A stretch of DNA of 64,000 nucleotides. It comes from Malachius bipustulatus (lineage: Eukaryota > Arthropoda > Insecta > Coleoptera > Melyridae). The DNA lies in assembly GCA_910589415.1 (NCBI GenBank), contig OU342636.1, positions 38,393,735 to 38,457,734 on the forward strand, written 5' to 3'. Made by a program: the position numbers and the translations under genes. Shown here piece by piece: positions 1-13,578 of this stretch. Numbering within the stretch: the stretch's first letter is position 1; each line of letters begins with the position of its first letter. Under the pieces are notes generated by a model, which saw only the letters and a list, made by a program, of their open reading frames with translations, searched no databases and was not told where the DNA came from.

Positions 1-1150
1 CGGACACGACAACCCGGAGTTAGTGTTGCCGAGTAGTGCAAAATCACTAATAGATAAAATCCGTAATTGAATGAAAGTACTTGATCGTAACAAAGAGATT
101 TTTTTATTAAGTTATTAAGCGATTGAAGGGTGTTATAAAAACATTAAATAAATTAGATAAATCTGGATATCTTAAGGCCTATAAAGGGTAGTTTATGGGT
201 TGAAGTTCCACTAGGCAACTTAGAGCCTAATAAAGAACTACCTACCTACGTGCCTTTGCTTGTATGTAAATAGAAATATGTCAACAAAAGTATTTCATGC
301 ATGATGCATTTCAGTTAAGCTCATGTGCCAACATACCTGCCCACCTAAATGCAAAATAGCTCGTGCCCTCATCAGCATTCCTCGAATTCCCTTCCTTTAA
401 ATATCTACCCATAAAGGCTTTTTTGTGAAAGTCGGGCCATTATTGTTACCTACAAGAAAGGCGAGATCCCTTTCATAAACGTCTGCTAAATTATAGGAAA
501 CGTTCAGACTCTTTGAGCTTGTCAAAGTCATTTTTTCACAATTTTCTGAAACAAGCGCTTATTACTTAAACGAGCTGCAAATTTGAATAGACGTTATTTC
601 GGAGAAAGGCCTAAGAAAGAACGATTAATTACATAAAGTGGCATCAGCGCACCTCCGCCATCAATTAGTTGTTCCGATATCCCCATAGATCAGGCCTCCC
701 ATGGGAGCCTCCCTCCCTGACCGGACAAGGGAGAGCGGTTGGTAAATCGAGATTGTATGGCTAATTTACACACGGGAGGAATGATTTGTTCCCGTTTGTA
801 ATCCGACTTGTTTACTCGACAGGGTTAACAGGAAAAGATGAAGAGGTTTTATCAGCGATGAAATTGCTACGTTTATTATTGATGGCTATTTTATTTATTT
901 TCTCTTGTAGACGTACTTATTAGAACTTTGACCGGTTGTGGGAACATAATTTACGAGATTATCCCAACAATCGATAAGTGAGTCAGCTTAACTTTTATGC
1001 AGCCGGTAGTAGTTTCATAGGTAATATACTAAAACCGGTAAAAGGACCTTGAGGATATCTTATTATCACTATTATGACCCCTTATAAAATCTATTTTTAA
1101 AATTAATCAATGATAATATGAATACAACTAAGTCACATGAGACTCACGCA
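1..1150. other. No gene recognised
   Basis: AT-rich sequence with stop codons in all frames, no recognisable protein motif, RNA gene or clear inverted repeat. It ends where the GAA/TTC satellite begins. Confidence 0.5.
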
Positions 1151-1159
1151 GACGTGGGT

Positions 1160-4100
1160 TGACTAGTATATATTCTACAACGTTCTAAAACCTTTCACAA
1201 CATTCTCGAGATTTCTAGAAGATACTGAAACTTTCTGAAACATTCCAAAGCTTTTCAGCATTGTAGAACGTTATAGAATCTGGCAGTCGAAAACATTCTA
1301 GAGTAGTCTCGAACATTCTCGAGAGTTGAATACTCTAGAATATTCTGTAGTCGAAGATTCTAGAATATTCTAGAGCCTTTCAAACATTTTGAAACATTTA
1401 AGATCATTTTCAAGTCTTCTTAAGTATTCTAGAATGTTCCATAATATCCTGAACCTTTCTAGAATATACTGAAACTTTCTCGAACATTGCAAAAAAATTA
1501 AAAATTCTAGAACATTATGGAATCAAGCATTATGGAACATTTTTGTACATTCTGGAATAGTCTCGAACATTTTAGAGTGTTGAATATTCGAGACGATTCA
1601 ATAGTTGAACATTCTGTAATATTATAGAGCCTTTCATACATTCTGAAACATTTTAGAACATTCTCAAGTATTCTGGGTATTTTAGAACATTCTATCATAT
1701 TCTGGAACTTTCTAAAACACACTGAAACTCTCTAGAACGTTTCAAAAGATTCTAGACATTCTAGAGCATAATAGAATCGATCATTCTAGAACATTTTTCG
1801 AGAACATTCTGTGGTTGAACATTCTGGAATATTCTAGAGCCTTTCAAAACCTACTGAAACATTTTAGAACATTTTCAAGTATTCTTCAGAATTCTAGAGC
1901 GTTCCACAATACTCTGGACCTTTTCAGAACATACTGAAACTTTCTCGAACATTCGAAAAAATCACAATTTTAGAATATAGAATCGAATGTTCTAGAAGAT
2001 TTTGATAATTCTGAAATAGTATTCGAAAATTATGTAGAGTTGAATATTCGAGAACATTCTTTACTAGAACATTCTAGAATACTCTGGAGGCTTTCAAACA
2101 TTCTAAAACATTTTAGAACATTCTCAAATATTTTACAGTAGCCTAAAGCATTCCACAATATTCTGGTATGTTCTAGAACATAATGAAACTTTTTTGAACA
2201 TTTGAAAACACTCTCAACATTATAGAATAGATCAGTCTAAAACATTTTTTGAATTTTCCGGAATAGTCTCGAACCTTCTCCAAAGTTGAATATTCGAGAA
2301 TATCCGAGAATGTTCTAGAGCCCTCTAAATATTCTAAAACTTTCTAAAACATATCGAAACTTTCTGTAACATTCTAAACCAATCTCAACTTTCTAGAACG
2401 TTATAGAATCGAGCATTCAGAAACATTTTTGAACATTCTGGAATAGTAAACGAACATTCTAGAGAGTTGTATGTTCAAGAACATTCTGTAGTCGAACATT
2501 CTAGAATACTCTAGGGCTTTTCAAACATTCTAGAACATTTTAGAACATTCTCAAATATTTCACAGTAACTTAAAACATTCTACTATATTCTGAAACTTTC
2601 TACAACATAGTGAAACTTCCGTCAACATTCTAAAACACTCTCAACATTATAAAGCATATTCGAGCGTTCTGGAACATTTTCGTACATTCTGGAATAGTCT
2701 CAAACATTTAATAGAGTTGAATATTCGAGAACATTCTGTAGGTAGTTGAACATTCTAGAATATTCTAGAGCCTTTGAAACAGTCCTACTTTTTGAAATAT
2801 TTTCGAACAATCTCAAATATTCTAAAAGACTCTAGAACGTTACGCAATATACATTTCTATACATATTATACATTTATAGAACATACTGAAACTTTCTCGA
2901 ACGTTCCAAAATACTTTCAACTATCTGGAACGCTATAGAATCGAGCATTCTGGAACATAGTTGAACATTCTGGGATAGTATCGAATATTTCGAGAGTTGA
3001 ATATTCGAGTGCATTATGTAATCGAACATTCTAGAATATCCTAGAGCATTTCAAATATTCTGGAACTTTGTAAAACATTCTTAAGTATTCTAAAGTATTA
3101 TAGAACATTCTACAACATTCTGGAACTATCTAGAGCGTACTGAAACATACTGTAACTTTCCAAAATAGCCAACATTCTAGAAAATTACAGAATAGAGACT
3201 TCTGTAACATTTTAGAACATTCTGAAATAATCTAGAACATTCTTGGGAGTTGAATATCCGAGAACATTCTGTAGTTGAATATTCTAGAATATTCTAGAGC
3301 ATTTAAAAACATTATGAATATATCATAACATTGTCAAGTATTCTAAAATATTCTAGAGCCTTCCACAATATTCTATAGCTTTCTAGAACACACTGAAACT
3401 TTCTCAAGCATTCTAAAATACTCTCAACTTTCTAGAACGTTATAGAATCGAGCCTTCTGGAACATCTTTGAATATTCTGGAATAGTATCGAATATTTTTA
3501 TTCCGGAATAGTTTTGGAATATTTTGTGACATTTTCAAGTATTATAAAGTATTCTAGAACATTCCACAATATTCAGGAACTTTCTAGAACGTACTGAAAC
3601 TTTAGGGAACATTTCAAAACAGTCTCAACTTTCTAGAAATCGAGGATTCGAAATCGAGTAAAATCGAGCATTCTAGAACATCTTTGAACATTCTGGAATA
3701 GTATCGATTCTTCTCGAGAGTTGAATATTCGATAACATTCTGTAGTCGAACATTATAGGTCACTCTAGAGCCTTTTAAATATTTTGAAACATTTTAGAAC
3801 ATTCTCAAATATTTTACAGTATCCTAAAACATTCCACAATATTCTGAAACTTTCTAGAAGATACTGAAACTTTCTTGAACATTCGAAAACACTTTCAACA
3901 TTAAAGAACAATATAGAATCGAACATTCTGGAACAATTTAGAACATTCTGGAATAGTCTTGAACGTTCTCGAGAGTTGAGAATTCGAGAAGATTCTGTAG
4001 TCGACCATTCCAGAATGTAATAGAGCTTTCCAAACACTCTGAAACACTTTAGAACATTCTCAAGTATTGTAAAGTACCCTAGAACATTCCACAATGTTCT

Positions 4101-4175
4101 GGAACTTTTTGGAGCATACTGAAACCTTCTGGAACATTCTAAAACAGTCTAGAACATAATAGAATCGACCATTCC
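1160..4175. repeat. GAA/TTC (heat-shock-element-like) satellite array
   Basis: About 3 kb of degenerate tandem repeat. Two periods are visible. The short one is 10-11 bp, built from TTCTAGAACATTCTGGAA-type words. The long one is roughly 250 bp, marked by recurring ATAGAATCGAGCATTC-type words near 1770, 1975, 2405, 2936, 3443, 3915 and 4160, giving about 12 units. Many positions show perfect alternation of GAA and TTC separated by 2 bp, as at 1353-1370, 2748-2765, 3277-3294 and 3921-3933; this is the consensus bound by heat-shock factor (established knowledge). Units are diverged by substitutions and small indels, so the array is old or not homogenised. Minus-strand open frames here are by-products of the repeat. 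Confidence 0.9.
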
Positions 4176-4199
4176 GGAACATTTTCATTAATTTCCTTG

Positions 4200-5440
4200 G
4201 TTTTATGGGAAGAAGTGTTTTTTAAACTCACAATTCGTTTATAAATTTAAATTAAATAAATAACTTTTTCTTTACATATTTTCTACAATTTTTTACATAA
4301 CCGGTAATTAGGTAAGTACCTACCTACTTACTTAGGTTATTTCAGAGAGTACATTTAAAAGCTATCAATATATCGTTTACTATTATTCTACGATAAATAA
4401 TAAAAAAATTTCCTCCCTTAATGTATAATCCAGTTTAACTACCTGTTGGATTATACGAGAGAACGTGAAAGAAAGAGAGAAAGAGAGAGAGAAACAACCA
4501 TCTTCTGGTGCCGATATGTGACGAGAGAGGAGTCTTAAAATAGGACACCTGTTGCTAATTACATAATCGTTCGGCGGGCAATAAAGCCAATCCCCGTTGA
4601 CCTACAAAGTCGCTAAAAGTCACTGCCATGCCTAATTTCACAATAATTAGCGAAGTTGTAAACCTCCGCCGCACTGCTAAACATCACAAAGCGTTCCGCG
4701 GCGCGATGCTAATCCACATTTTAAGTCTCACTATCGTCGGACATTAAATGGAATGGAAGGGATCGTATGGCGATGGAAAGCCGTTTTAATTTAGTCTGGC
4801 TTTTATTGGATGGCTCGTCTAATATCCAAGAAAACCACTCGCAAAACCAACGACCCAATTTATAGATCTAATCTGAACTAAATTATACAGAGTGGATTCG
4901 TGAATTATTATCTAATCCCTTCCATCACTCTAAACGTTATATGGCAAAAATTTACATCTTTCCTGATGGCTTCTAGTGCTGGGGGTGTTTGGTGAATTGT
5001 GTCATTAATTTTAATGGGTCACTGGAGTAGAAAGGTCTATCCTATCTCGACCTACTCTCTCGCCCAAATCGCTTATATTTTCTTCTGAAGTAACGGCTTA
5101 GAAAGTAACTGCCACAGTAATAAATCAAATAATACTCCCTCTGCCAAAAGCCATACGACAACAAGTCATCATATCAAGATTGAAACTCGGCAACACCAAA
5201 TTTCCTTCTTATCTCTTGAAACTAAACCTCCCCAATTCTTCGGGAAGCAACAACCATTGGTCTAATTGAAAGAAAAACTGGTCATATCCGAAGTGTATGT
5301 CTCTCTCCTGCAGCAGTAGCGGAATTTTTGTGACTTTAGAATATGTCAAAAAGTTGTGGAGGGTGATACTCTTGAAAGTGGGATACGAAAGTGGAATCCA
5401 AAAATCCGGACAAGCGTACAAGCGTCTCCAGAATATCTAT
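4200..5440. other. Non-coding, with GA-rich microsatellite
   Basis: No gene recognised. A GA/GAAA simple repeat lies at about 4465-4495. GTACCTACC-type words occur near 4315-4335. The rest is unremarkable AT-rich sequence. Confidence 0.5.
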
Positions 5441-5540
5441 AGAAGCGAAATAATTTTCTAATAGCGATAATTAAACCATCCAGTGTATTTGTGTGATTTA
5501 TTATTATTCGGAATATTGTTCTGTCTCCCGTAATAAATTA
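5441..5540 (+). repeat. Dispersed repeat, copy 1 (inverted partner at 12758-12840)
   Basis: Matches the reverse complement of 12758-12840 over about 80 bp, including the shared words GGAATATTGTTCTGTCTCCC and GTAATAAAT. Copy 1 carries a roughly 20 bp internal segment absent from copy 2. The family is not recognised. Confidence 0.7.
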
Positions 5541-5639
5541 CTGTTTAACTGATTATCCCGTAATCTAACAACCGTTTTTACTACCGCTTTTACGTCCAGG
5601 AGTGAAGAAGAGGAAGTAACGGTCTTAAATATTTTCACC

Positions 5640-6204
5640 TTTGTCCTACCGCGGGGAATACCAGAAACTTTGGTGGCCATTGAGATGTGGAAGGGGCACG
5701 CGTGTACCCCTCGAGCAGTACAATAAATCGATTTATTCTACCTATGAAAGTGGCGGTTTCATTAGATCAAGTAAACATCACCACCATACTCTCATTTATG
5801 ATGAATTATGCAACAAGTTTATTCAGGACGGACAAATATTAGGTAGCAATTTCGTACTGAAAGGGTTAAGGCGAAACGGTTAAATTATAAATAAATTGGT
5901 GTGGGTTATACACAGGTAGACATTTTTGTTGGTTTACTCGTTCGTACCTGCTGTTAAATAAGAGTTATTAAAACGGGAGCTATTATACAATTCTCAGGTT
6001 GAACTATGCGGCATTAGTTATTTAGGGAGAGGGTCGATTTCGACTCCTCCAGCTATATGTATTGTTTGAATGCCGCTGGAACAAAAAACTTTTTTGTTCT
6101 AAGTGTGAATTTTCATGAGAACGTGGCACTTCTGGTCTTTATTGAACTTCTCACTGACACACCCTTTACTGGGTATATACCCTCGGACATCGACCATCAC
6201 GAAC
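5640..6204. other. No gene recognised
   Basis: Short open frames only, none with a recognisable motif. The stretch leads into the RNase H relic and may include older retrotransposon sequence that is no longer recognisable. Confidence 0.4.
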
Positions 6205-6420
6205 CACTCTGTTTACAAGGTCCTTCTCCCGGGAAGAGACGTTTGCGAGGACAACAGAAATGAACTCCTGACAGATTTCAGATGGTTCATTGATGGATCT
6301 AAGACATCCACAGGAACTGGAGCTGGGGTGTGTAATGCTGGCTCCAAGAAGAGAGTCTTTTCGAGCCTGGGCCTTCACGCAACAACTTTCCAGATCGAAA
6401 TCTATTCGATGAGAACGATG
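6205..6420 (+). pseudogene. Relic of non-LTR retrotransposon RNase H domain
   Basis: The plus-strand frame spanning 6115-6504 contains the start of a LINE-type RNase H domain. WFIDGSKTSTGTGAGVC carries the first catalytic Asp in the xDGSK context; LGLHATTFQIEIYSM then matches the usual 'ATVFQAEIYAI' segment with the second acidic residue. The third and fourth catalytic segments (TDS and NExAD) are missing and the similarity stops after about 6420. No reverse transcriptase is seen upstream, so this is a short internal fragment. A match to Jockey/I-type elements is inferred from motif wording only. Confidence 0.75.
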
Positions 6421-7479
6421 TGGAAGTGGCGTGACATTGAGGTGGCTCTCTCATTGGTCGGAGGCGAGATTCAGAATTTGAGTTTTTATTATTTTTTTAG
6501 ATGATTTTAAGTAGAAAAAATTCACACAACGTAGTGTTTTGTTTTATCCTTCAATCATCAACTAAATTATATTAAAAGTCCTCAAGAAGAGGCGTTTGGA
6601 CGCGGTTTAGATACAAACACAGGTATTTGTGACAAGGAAAAGTCCCGATCCCGTCTGTCGCAATTAAAACAACAGAATTCCGTATCGCATTGAGTGTCCA
6701 TCGAAGGGCGAAAGCATCCCGATCGAGTGCTCGTAAAGGGCTTTTTAAGAGCCCTCGGCCGAGACAGTCTCCTTGTTCAGAACGTGCTTTGATCTTTCCA
6801 CTCTGGGGGGAATTTCCCGGCAAACATCCAAACATCGAAGGTCGAGAGACCTTCTGGACCGGAATACAGATAGAATGGAGTTTCAATTTGGGAGTTTGCT
6901 CTAATAATAGATCAATTTCGAAGTTTCAGCTCGAACGGGAAGTAGCCTTCTAAATACAAATATGAGGTTGAATGGAAATTACCGCCATTTTATGTCGAAG
7001 TTGGGGATAATTTTACTGATGAGGTGAGTATTTAGAAACTTAAGAAATGCTGGGGCGTTTTCAAAGAGTGTCTTTGAGAATTCGGCGTGTAATTATCTAC
7101 CATCCTATTTAGGAAGTGTTTTCAAGTGAAATTGTTTGTAAAAGGGAACGAGGAGCGTGCCCTATAAAACTGCGCGTTACAACTAAGTTTACGCTCTGAA
7201 GTGTGGTGAAAAATAAAATAAAAAATACACTCGGCTAATACAACTGGTTCTTCAAAGCTACAAGGAAACTTCTCTGAAGCCGACGGCGCGTAATTGAAAC
7301 ATCAGGCACCCTTGAGAATACAAAGGGTTAAGTTTTAGAAGGCCAAACCATGTTACAACTAATTATTAAATCGTAGAAGGCTATTTTTTCACAAAAGTCA
7401 TTAGGGCGACGTTAAAATTCGTGAGGAAATTATTTTAGCAGCGTTAGATTGACGGTAATAAGCACCCGGTTATGCAAAA
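6421..7479. other. No gene recognised
   Basis: Short open frames on both strands overlap each other (for example 6572-6886 minus and 6690-6953 plus) without family motifs. They look like chance frames in a moderately GC-rich patch. Confidence 0.4.
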
Positions 7480-9120
7480 AACAAAACCGTGACTTTTCAA
7501 ACGTCAAATTTGAAAATTCGCGGGAAAAAATCGGTCAGATTCGATCCGTCGTCTCGCCGCCATTTTTGAAATTTCAGTGAAAAAAAAAGAAAATTGCGAC
7601 AAAAAATTCTTCAACTACCTCGCACAAGTGTAGTACCAGGAAATTGTGAAGAAAAAAATTAAGCTAGTTTTCTCGTATTTTGCGTGAAAATCGGCGAAAT
7701 TTTTGAAGGGAAAATATACATTTTTGATATTTTTGACTGTAACTTCGGCCGCGGTAATCGTAGATAGGTCGCAAAGGCACCGGCGTGTAGATGAAAATTT
7801 CTGCTGACCAACTGCGAAATTTCATCGTAATTGACGCAATCGTCTATCATTTATAAGCTGTCAAAGTTGATTAAAAAAAAAATTGTGTAAATTTTCAAAA
7901 CCGCCTGTAGCGGCCATTTTGGAAGAATTCGCGATCGCAATTTGACGTTTCGGTTGTCGTTTTGGTACCCCGTCGACTGAAAATAAGTGTCGATTCGAAG
8001 CGCCTACTGTCCCGGGCCGAGCAAATGTTTTCCCAAAAACAACCAAAATTTCATGAAAAAAAGAAAAAAATCAAAAGGGTTAAAAATTTCAGATCGGTAC
8101 GTTTGAATCGTGACGAGTCTCAAACCGAAATCCGTTTTTCGATTTCGCTCTTAATTTCGGAGAAAATGGCGTTAGAAAATCTGATTATGCGGAAAATACG
8201 TAGGTAAACGCGACCAAAGAAAATAATTTTTAATGATTCGAAAAATCAAGATGGCGGCTTTTTTCTATTTTGACTTAACGGAGAGACTCTAAGCTAGGCA
8301 CTCTTGTGAAATATGTTTGGAAAAAAATAGAACTGTCACTCTGGAAACGTCAAAATCGAAAAAAAACAGGAATTCTTAATTTGAAACCAAAAATAGAAAT
8401 GGGGCCCTAAAAGCTATGAGCTATGACATATCAGTGCAAGAGCGACGAAAAGCTGTCATTTTTTTAAGGTCAAAGTAGAAATATAGTCGAAAAAACGGCC
8501 ATTTTGAAACATCCATAGCTTCCCCGTTTACCGGAATGGCTATCGTTTTTCGAAAAAATGGTAATTTCAGCTCTTTTTCCGTTCCCTGAACCTGAACGCG
8601 GTCCGCGAGCTCTTTTTCGTCGAGAAAATGCCTCTCAAAAATTCTCCTTCAACCATAACATTTTGTGAAAAAATTCGCGAAAACGTAAAAATCAAGATGG
8701 CGGTTTCAAGATTTGAAAACAGACACCGCTCCAAATTTTCTTTAATAACTTTTTTATTGGGCGCTTTTTGAAAAAACTATTTATATGAATTTCTGTTGCG
8801 AAGGAGTCAGGCTTTTAGATTTTTGCACCACGTTCAAAATTTGATCGCCATTGTCGGTTTAATTGACGTTTCAGCTGAACTTTTCTTTTTCTTGAAATAG
8901 AGAGAAAACCGAAAATGTTCCGGAAAAATGTTTCAAATAAAAAATGTAGCAATGTAGCAACAAAAATGCAGTGTCCCTCCAAAAAGCTCTGATTCAAGAT
9001 TTCGCTATGACGCACCATTTCTGAGAATTTTGTGATTTTGAAGAAAAAAAACGTGTAAACGTGAAAAACCAAAATTACCTTTTTTGTAGAGAATGACGTC
9101 TCTACCACATTGTTTTGTTA
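7480..9120. repeat. Degenerate AT-rich repeat with YY1/Pho-like words
   Basis: This stretch is rich in words such as AAATTTTGAAA and TTCGCGAAAA and contains five copies of a GCCGCCAT/ATGGCGGC-type motif: 7556-7566, 7910-7922, 8247-8258, 8496-8506 and 8693-8704. The same style of sequence recurs near 23940-24155, where GACCGCCATTTTGAAACGGC precedes a CACCCTG terminus. No terminal repeats were found, and open frames are short and lysine/phenylalanine-rich as expected from composition. Probably an old, non-autonomous repeat; the family is not recognised. Confidence 0.45.
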
Positions 9121-12100
9121 TTTTTCCCCTCGGTTAAAAAAATTTCGAAAAAATTTGAAAGCGCATGCGCAGGGAGTGTGAATTCTCACGAAGCAGTTGC
9201 CGCTCGCCAATTTTTTTTTCGGAAAACGATCTTTACAAAGTGTACCGTTACCGAGAAAAAAATCTAATAGATGAGACGTTGCCAAAAAAAAGTACGGTCC
9301 TGAACGGGGGCCTTATTCGGGGCCCATTTTCAATCAACAATACCTCGAATGAGAAGAGAAATCGTTTTTTTACTCGCTCAAAAATCATTGAAGTTCCCAG
9401 AGAGAGCGCTTTGGATTCTTAATGTTTGACTAATTGTGCTTTCTAAGTTATGGTAGACGCTATAGGTGCCTTTCAGTTTCACAAATTTTTTTTGACACAT
9501 TATTCCTTATATTATAAGGAATTCTAGAACAAAATTGCCGTTTGGTAGAGGAACATTTTATAAGGGCGTGAGTTAAATATGTGCTTCACAGAGAATGCTT
9601 CTTACTCCGGGCCTCCAGGGAAAGGCCTCCAGGGAACACAGACGCAGTGGAGAAGATGATTCAAATGGATCGACTAATTACCTTTGTCGGGATAAGGATT
9701 CACCGAGGCATCGGTTGACAGCTACCAAATCATAAATCCTAACTTGTTCTGGCTTGTATAATTTGAAACCGTGTACGGTTTTCATATTTTGCATTCCCGA
9801 CGAACACGTTCAACAATAATTTTATAAACACCTCACTTGATTCAGAATAATTAATCAAAACAGGAATAATCCCCCTCTGAAAAGCATTTAAATTGAAGAC
9901 GTTTTTCCTGGATAACGGCTAAAATTGATTATATATTACGAGCGATAAACTGGAACAAATAAAAACGTGAAGGAAAGCTCAGTTTCCGGATGGATCGTAA
10001 AAGTCCTTGTAAAAGTGATGACGTCAACGTTTACGTTCATTTAGATGTCCTGGTCGGGAGATGTCAATTTCAGTACAATTAAATGTGATGAAAGGCGGAG
10101 GATGTTACATAAATCGGGTGTATTTTTGATGCTCTCTGTTCTGTATGAATCACGTCACCTGCTCTGTATAAATCACGTCATCGAGTCACGTTTTCTGTCA
10201 AAATAACACCAGAATGTTATTAAATGTGAGCGAGAGGGGCTGATTGAATTCATTATCAAGTCCTATTGATCTTTCATTCTCTCTGATCACAAACATACAC
10301 TTCTACGCTTATAAAACACATACAGGGTGATTTATGGCTCTAATTCTTCAACTCCACTAATTTTTCGCCTATATTCCTTCGCAGTTTACGCTGAACCGAC
10401 TCGACTAGCTGGCTTGTTCTTCTTAGTGTTCTTCTGGAATGCCTTTCGAGAATTAACCAACTCCCGAATGTATCTCCTGAGTTTCGGATGTTCCATTCCT
10501 GAAACATTCTAGACATCGTGGTAGGCTCTTTCTGAAACTTTGCTTGAACTTTCTCTCTTATGTCGAGCCCCGCTCAAGAAGTTAAATTACTATAAAAATA
10601 AATAAACTCTAATCATGCTGTCCCTCCCTATATCACCTTCAACGATCTTGGATTTAAGATTATATTCGATCTTCCACTCATAAAACGTTTAATTAACTTT
10701 GTACATCACCTACCGTATTTCCGTGCCATAAATCTCTCAACGGGACTAAGAGCGTAAGAAGTGAGATTTGTTCTTTTACGAGGCCGCAAAAAGCGGATCG
10801 TTATCTTTCCCGGATAGCGACTTCAAGCACTCATGAAACAAGTGACACGGATCCGAAGTTCGCTTTTTCAATTCCAATCATTTCTACTTTGATGTCTACT
10901 AACTGTGATATAAATTGATTGGCTGCTACAATGTCGTCTTTCGCTTGTTTTCATTCCAACGTTCGCTCTCTGCTTGAAAGACAACCTTTCAATTATTTAG
11001 AAAACTTTATTATAAGTTTATTTATTGATTTATACTTTATGACCATATTTATTTGACACACACCACTCTTAATCTGACCACGACTGGACTTTTCAGCACA
11101 GCAGCCAACAAATAAAAAAAAAAAAATGATCGCCAACATTTGAAACGGCCCCATAAGAAGAAGACCACTCTTAAAAGATTACTATTTATCTTAATATCTC
11201 ATTTAAATGAAGCTGATGCTCATTTTAAAAAGTGGTGGATTTTGATTGATATTTGTTATGGTGACTAACTAACCATAGGACCTCGGAAATGGGCCCTCAC
11301 ATGATCCTGTGTGAGAGGACCCCGTTGCCTTCCATACAAACGGCTAAAATGATTAGCGCGAAACGACCAGAAAATTTAGAAGTCTCTAATGCCAACATAA
11401 GCTAATTAAAAAATCAAAAATGCTGTTGTAAGACCTCTCTAGATGTATCATAAGCTTACAAGGTTTAGATTTGACCTTTTCTCTCTACCGGATGGTAGGT
11501 AATGGAAGATCGATGAATCTAAAATTCAGGATGATGATTTCCTCTGAGATCCTGTTTTATTCCCGCTCTAGGGTAACTCGATTCCCACAGACAATAGGAA
11601 AATATACAAGGCCCCGAGCTCTAATGCGCACACCTGACTAGAGCCACTTTCATCGTGAATATCAATTTTATTACCTTCCGGATTACAATGCGAGAGAGAA
11701 TGGTTGATAGACTCGGATCAGAACAATCACGATCCTATAATTGAATAAGTGCTGTTAATCCTGTCAATTCCGCACAATTATTTATATTAACCACAACACG
11801 AAAAGGGGGAGAAGTCTGACAACCCCAAAGCATTTAATTATTTACTTTCTAGAGTAACCCTTATTGTTACAAGAGGATGAGAAAAATGGGGTTAAAATAA
11901 TTATCATAGCCTCCCTAGATTAACAATTCATACGACACGATTTAGTGGTAATATCTGACGATTCCCGCTGAAACGCGTAATTAACTAGGTGTAAGTCCCA
12001 TTATTTAATGCTCCAAGGTTCACTAATTCGAGGTAGTTTCGTATCTGATGACGATATCCACTATTGGGGGGAGTATCTGACAGACACTGCGTTGTCATCG

Positions 12101-12440
12101 TTATGCAGTATGCAGATAGAAAGAAAAATTTGAACGACAAATTCCATTCCCTCCCGGAGCTCCCTCAAACTGAGTTGTCGAATATATTCAAACAGATCCC
12201 TTCTCCCACGACTATTTCCCCTAATTAAATCAAACTCCCCCGTCCTGAAATAGTACAAGGACAATATTCAGCAACGCAGGTGATGATTTAGTTCTGGAGC
12301 ATTCCACTTTTCCAGAGCGTCTATTTCATTGGCTGGGTTGCCTTATGCTTAAAACAGCCACCCCCTTCTAACAGAGGGTAGAGGGTATAATAATTTGTTG
12401 ACATTGCAATGTTCCCCGTAGGTTTACACTCGTGTACACA
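9121..12440. other. No gene recognised
   Basis: Non-coding AT-rich sequence. No frame carries a recognisable domain and no clear inverted repeats were seen. A 14 bp direct repeat around 9606-9633 (GGCCTCCAGGGAA) is the only local repeat noticed. Confidence 0.45.
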
Positions 12441-12456
12441 GCAGTATTTACTCTCC

Positions 12457-12486
12457 TATATATAGCTGCAGATCGTGTGTTCAATT
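12457..12486 (+). promoter_or_regulatory. Possible TATA-Inr core promoter
   Basis: TATATATAG at 12457-12465 is followed about 26 bp later by TTCAATT, a weak initiator-like word near 12480-12486. The first ATG downstream opens only 17 codons. Motifs this short occur by chance in AT-rich DNA, so support is weak. Confidence 0.15.
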
Positions 12487-12757
12487 AGAAAGCAACTTTA
12501 CATAATGAGCCGCGCAAGGGCGAAACGGAACGGAATCGAGAAATGGAACTCCTTTTGAATAGGCGACGGGATGTAATAATAATCAAAAGTGTTTTTTTAT
12601 TCATCAACCCTTCAACATAATTTTTTGTGGTTATTAACTTAATATATTACCACGGAGGACACGATAGATACCTGGCCGAATAGGGCTAGTGTTCTATGTT
12701 TCTGAAGCTACGGAACCTTTTACGGCTCAGATCGGACTTCGTACGACTGCGTAAGGA

Positions 12758-12840
12758 AATTTATTACGGGAGACAGAACAATATTCCGAGTAATAATAAA
12801 TCACTCGATTTTCGCTATCAGAAAATTATTTTGCTTCTGT
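12758..12840 (-). repeat. Dispersed repeat, copy 2 (inverted partner at 5441-5540)
   Basis: Reverse complement of the 5441-5540 repeat, lacking its roughly 20 bp internal segment. The two copies lie 7.3 kb apart in opposite orientation. Confidence 0.7.
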
Positions 12841-13578
12841 AACGATCGGTGTTCTGATCGGGTTGGAGGGCACTTCATGTTATGATTACTTGTTCTAGTA
12901 GTTAGTAGGAAGTTAATAAATTAAAAAAAGAATTTGGCAGAATATTAATTTTTTTTCAATTGTTGATGGTTGATGAGTTAATTCACCCTGGAAAAATGTT
13001 CCCGAGTTTCCTTTCAAATTTAAATTCTCTAAAAATACGCCTACATGGGTATTTTCGTTTCGTGTTAATAAAATGTCTAATTCTGGAGCATACATGACAT
13101 GAAACGTACGTTATAACTTTATATATTCGCGATTATATTCTTTTGTAGGTAATTTTACATCGCGAGGAGGATGTAGGTATATTTAATTGACACAATTTCC
13201 TAATTAACACGATGCTTACTACAAGAATGACAGTTTTACAGCAGTGTACCTGGCAGTGGCCGTATCATGTTATTGGAACTTTTCATAAAAATTATTTTAC
13301 TATAATAATACACGGACTGACGGGCATGTTTATTTAGAACTGACCTAATTAGATTGTTTTATAGGGTACCTGCTCGTGACGTTTTTATTTCGATCATTGC
13401 AGCGATGACGATGCAAGTTCTGCATACAATTCGCCCTTCATAAATTTCTAATGGCTCCATTTCGCCATGGGAAATATCGTTTTTACGACAGTACCGTCTG
13501 GAATCTATATGTTAGGAGTTGCATGAATTTAATAGCTTTTATGAGGCCTTAGTTAATTGAATTTTGTATTTTTTGCAG
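12841..13578. other. No gene recognised
   Basis: AT-rich, non-coding in appearance. It ends with a pyrimidine-rich run before the candidate acceptor at 13577-13578. Confidence 0.4.

Noticed and set aside
1507..4094. Minus-strand open frames rich in ECSRxFQN-like peptides (1507-1722, 3765-4094) as a repeat-protein gene
   Set aside because: The peptides follow directly from the 10-11 bp GAA/TTC satellite, are interrupted in other units and have no start or splice context.
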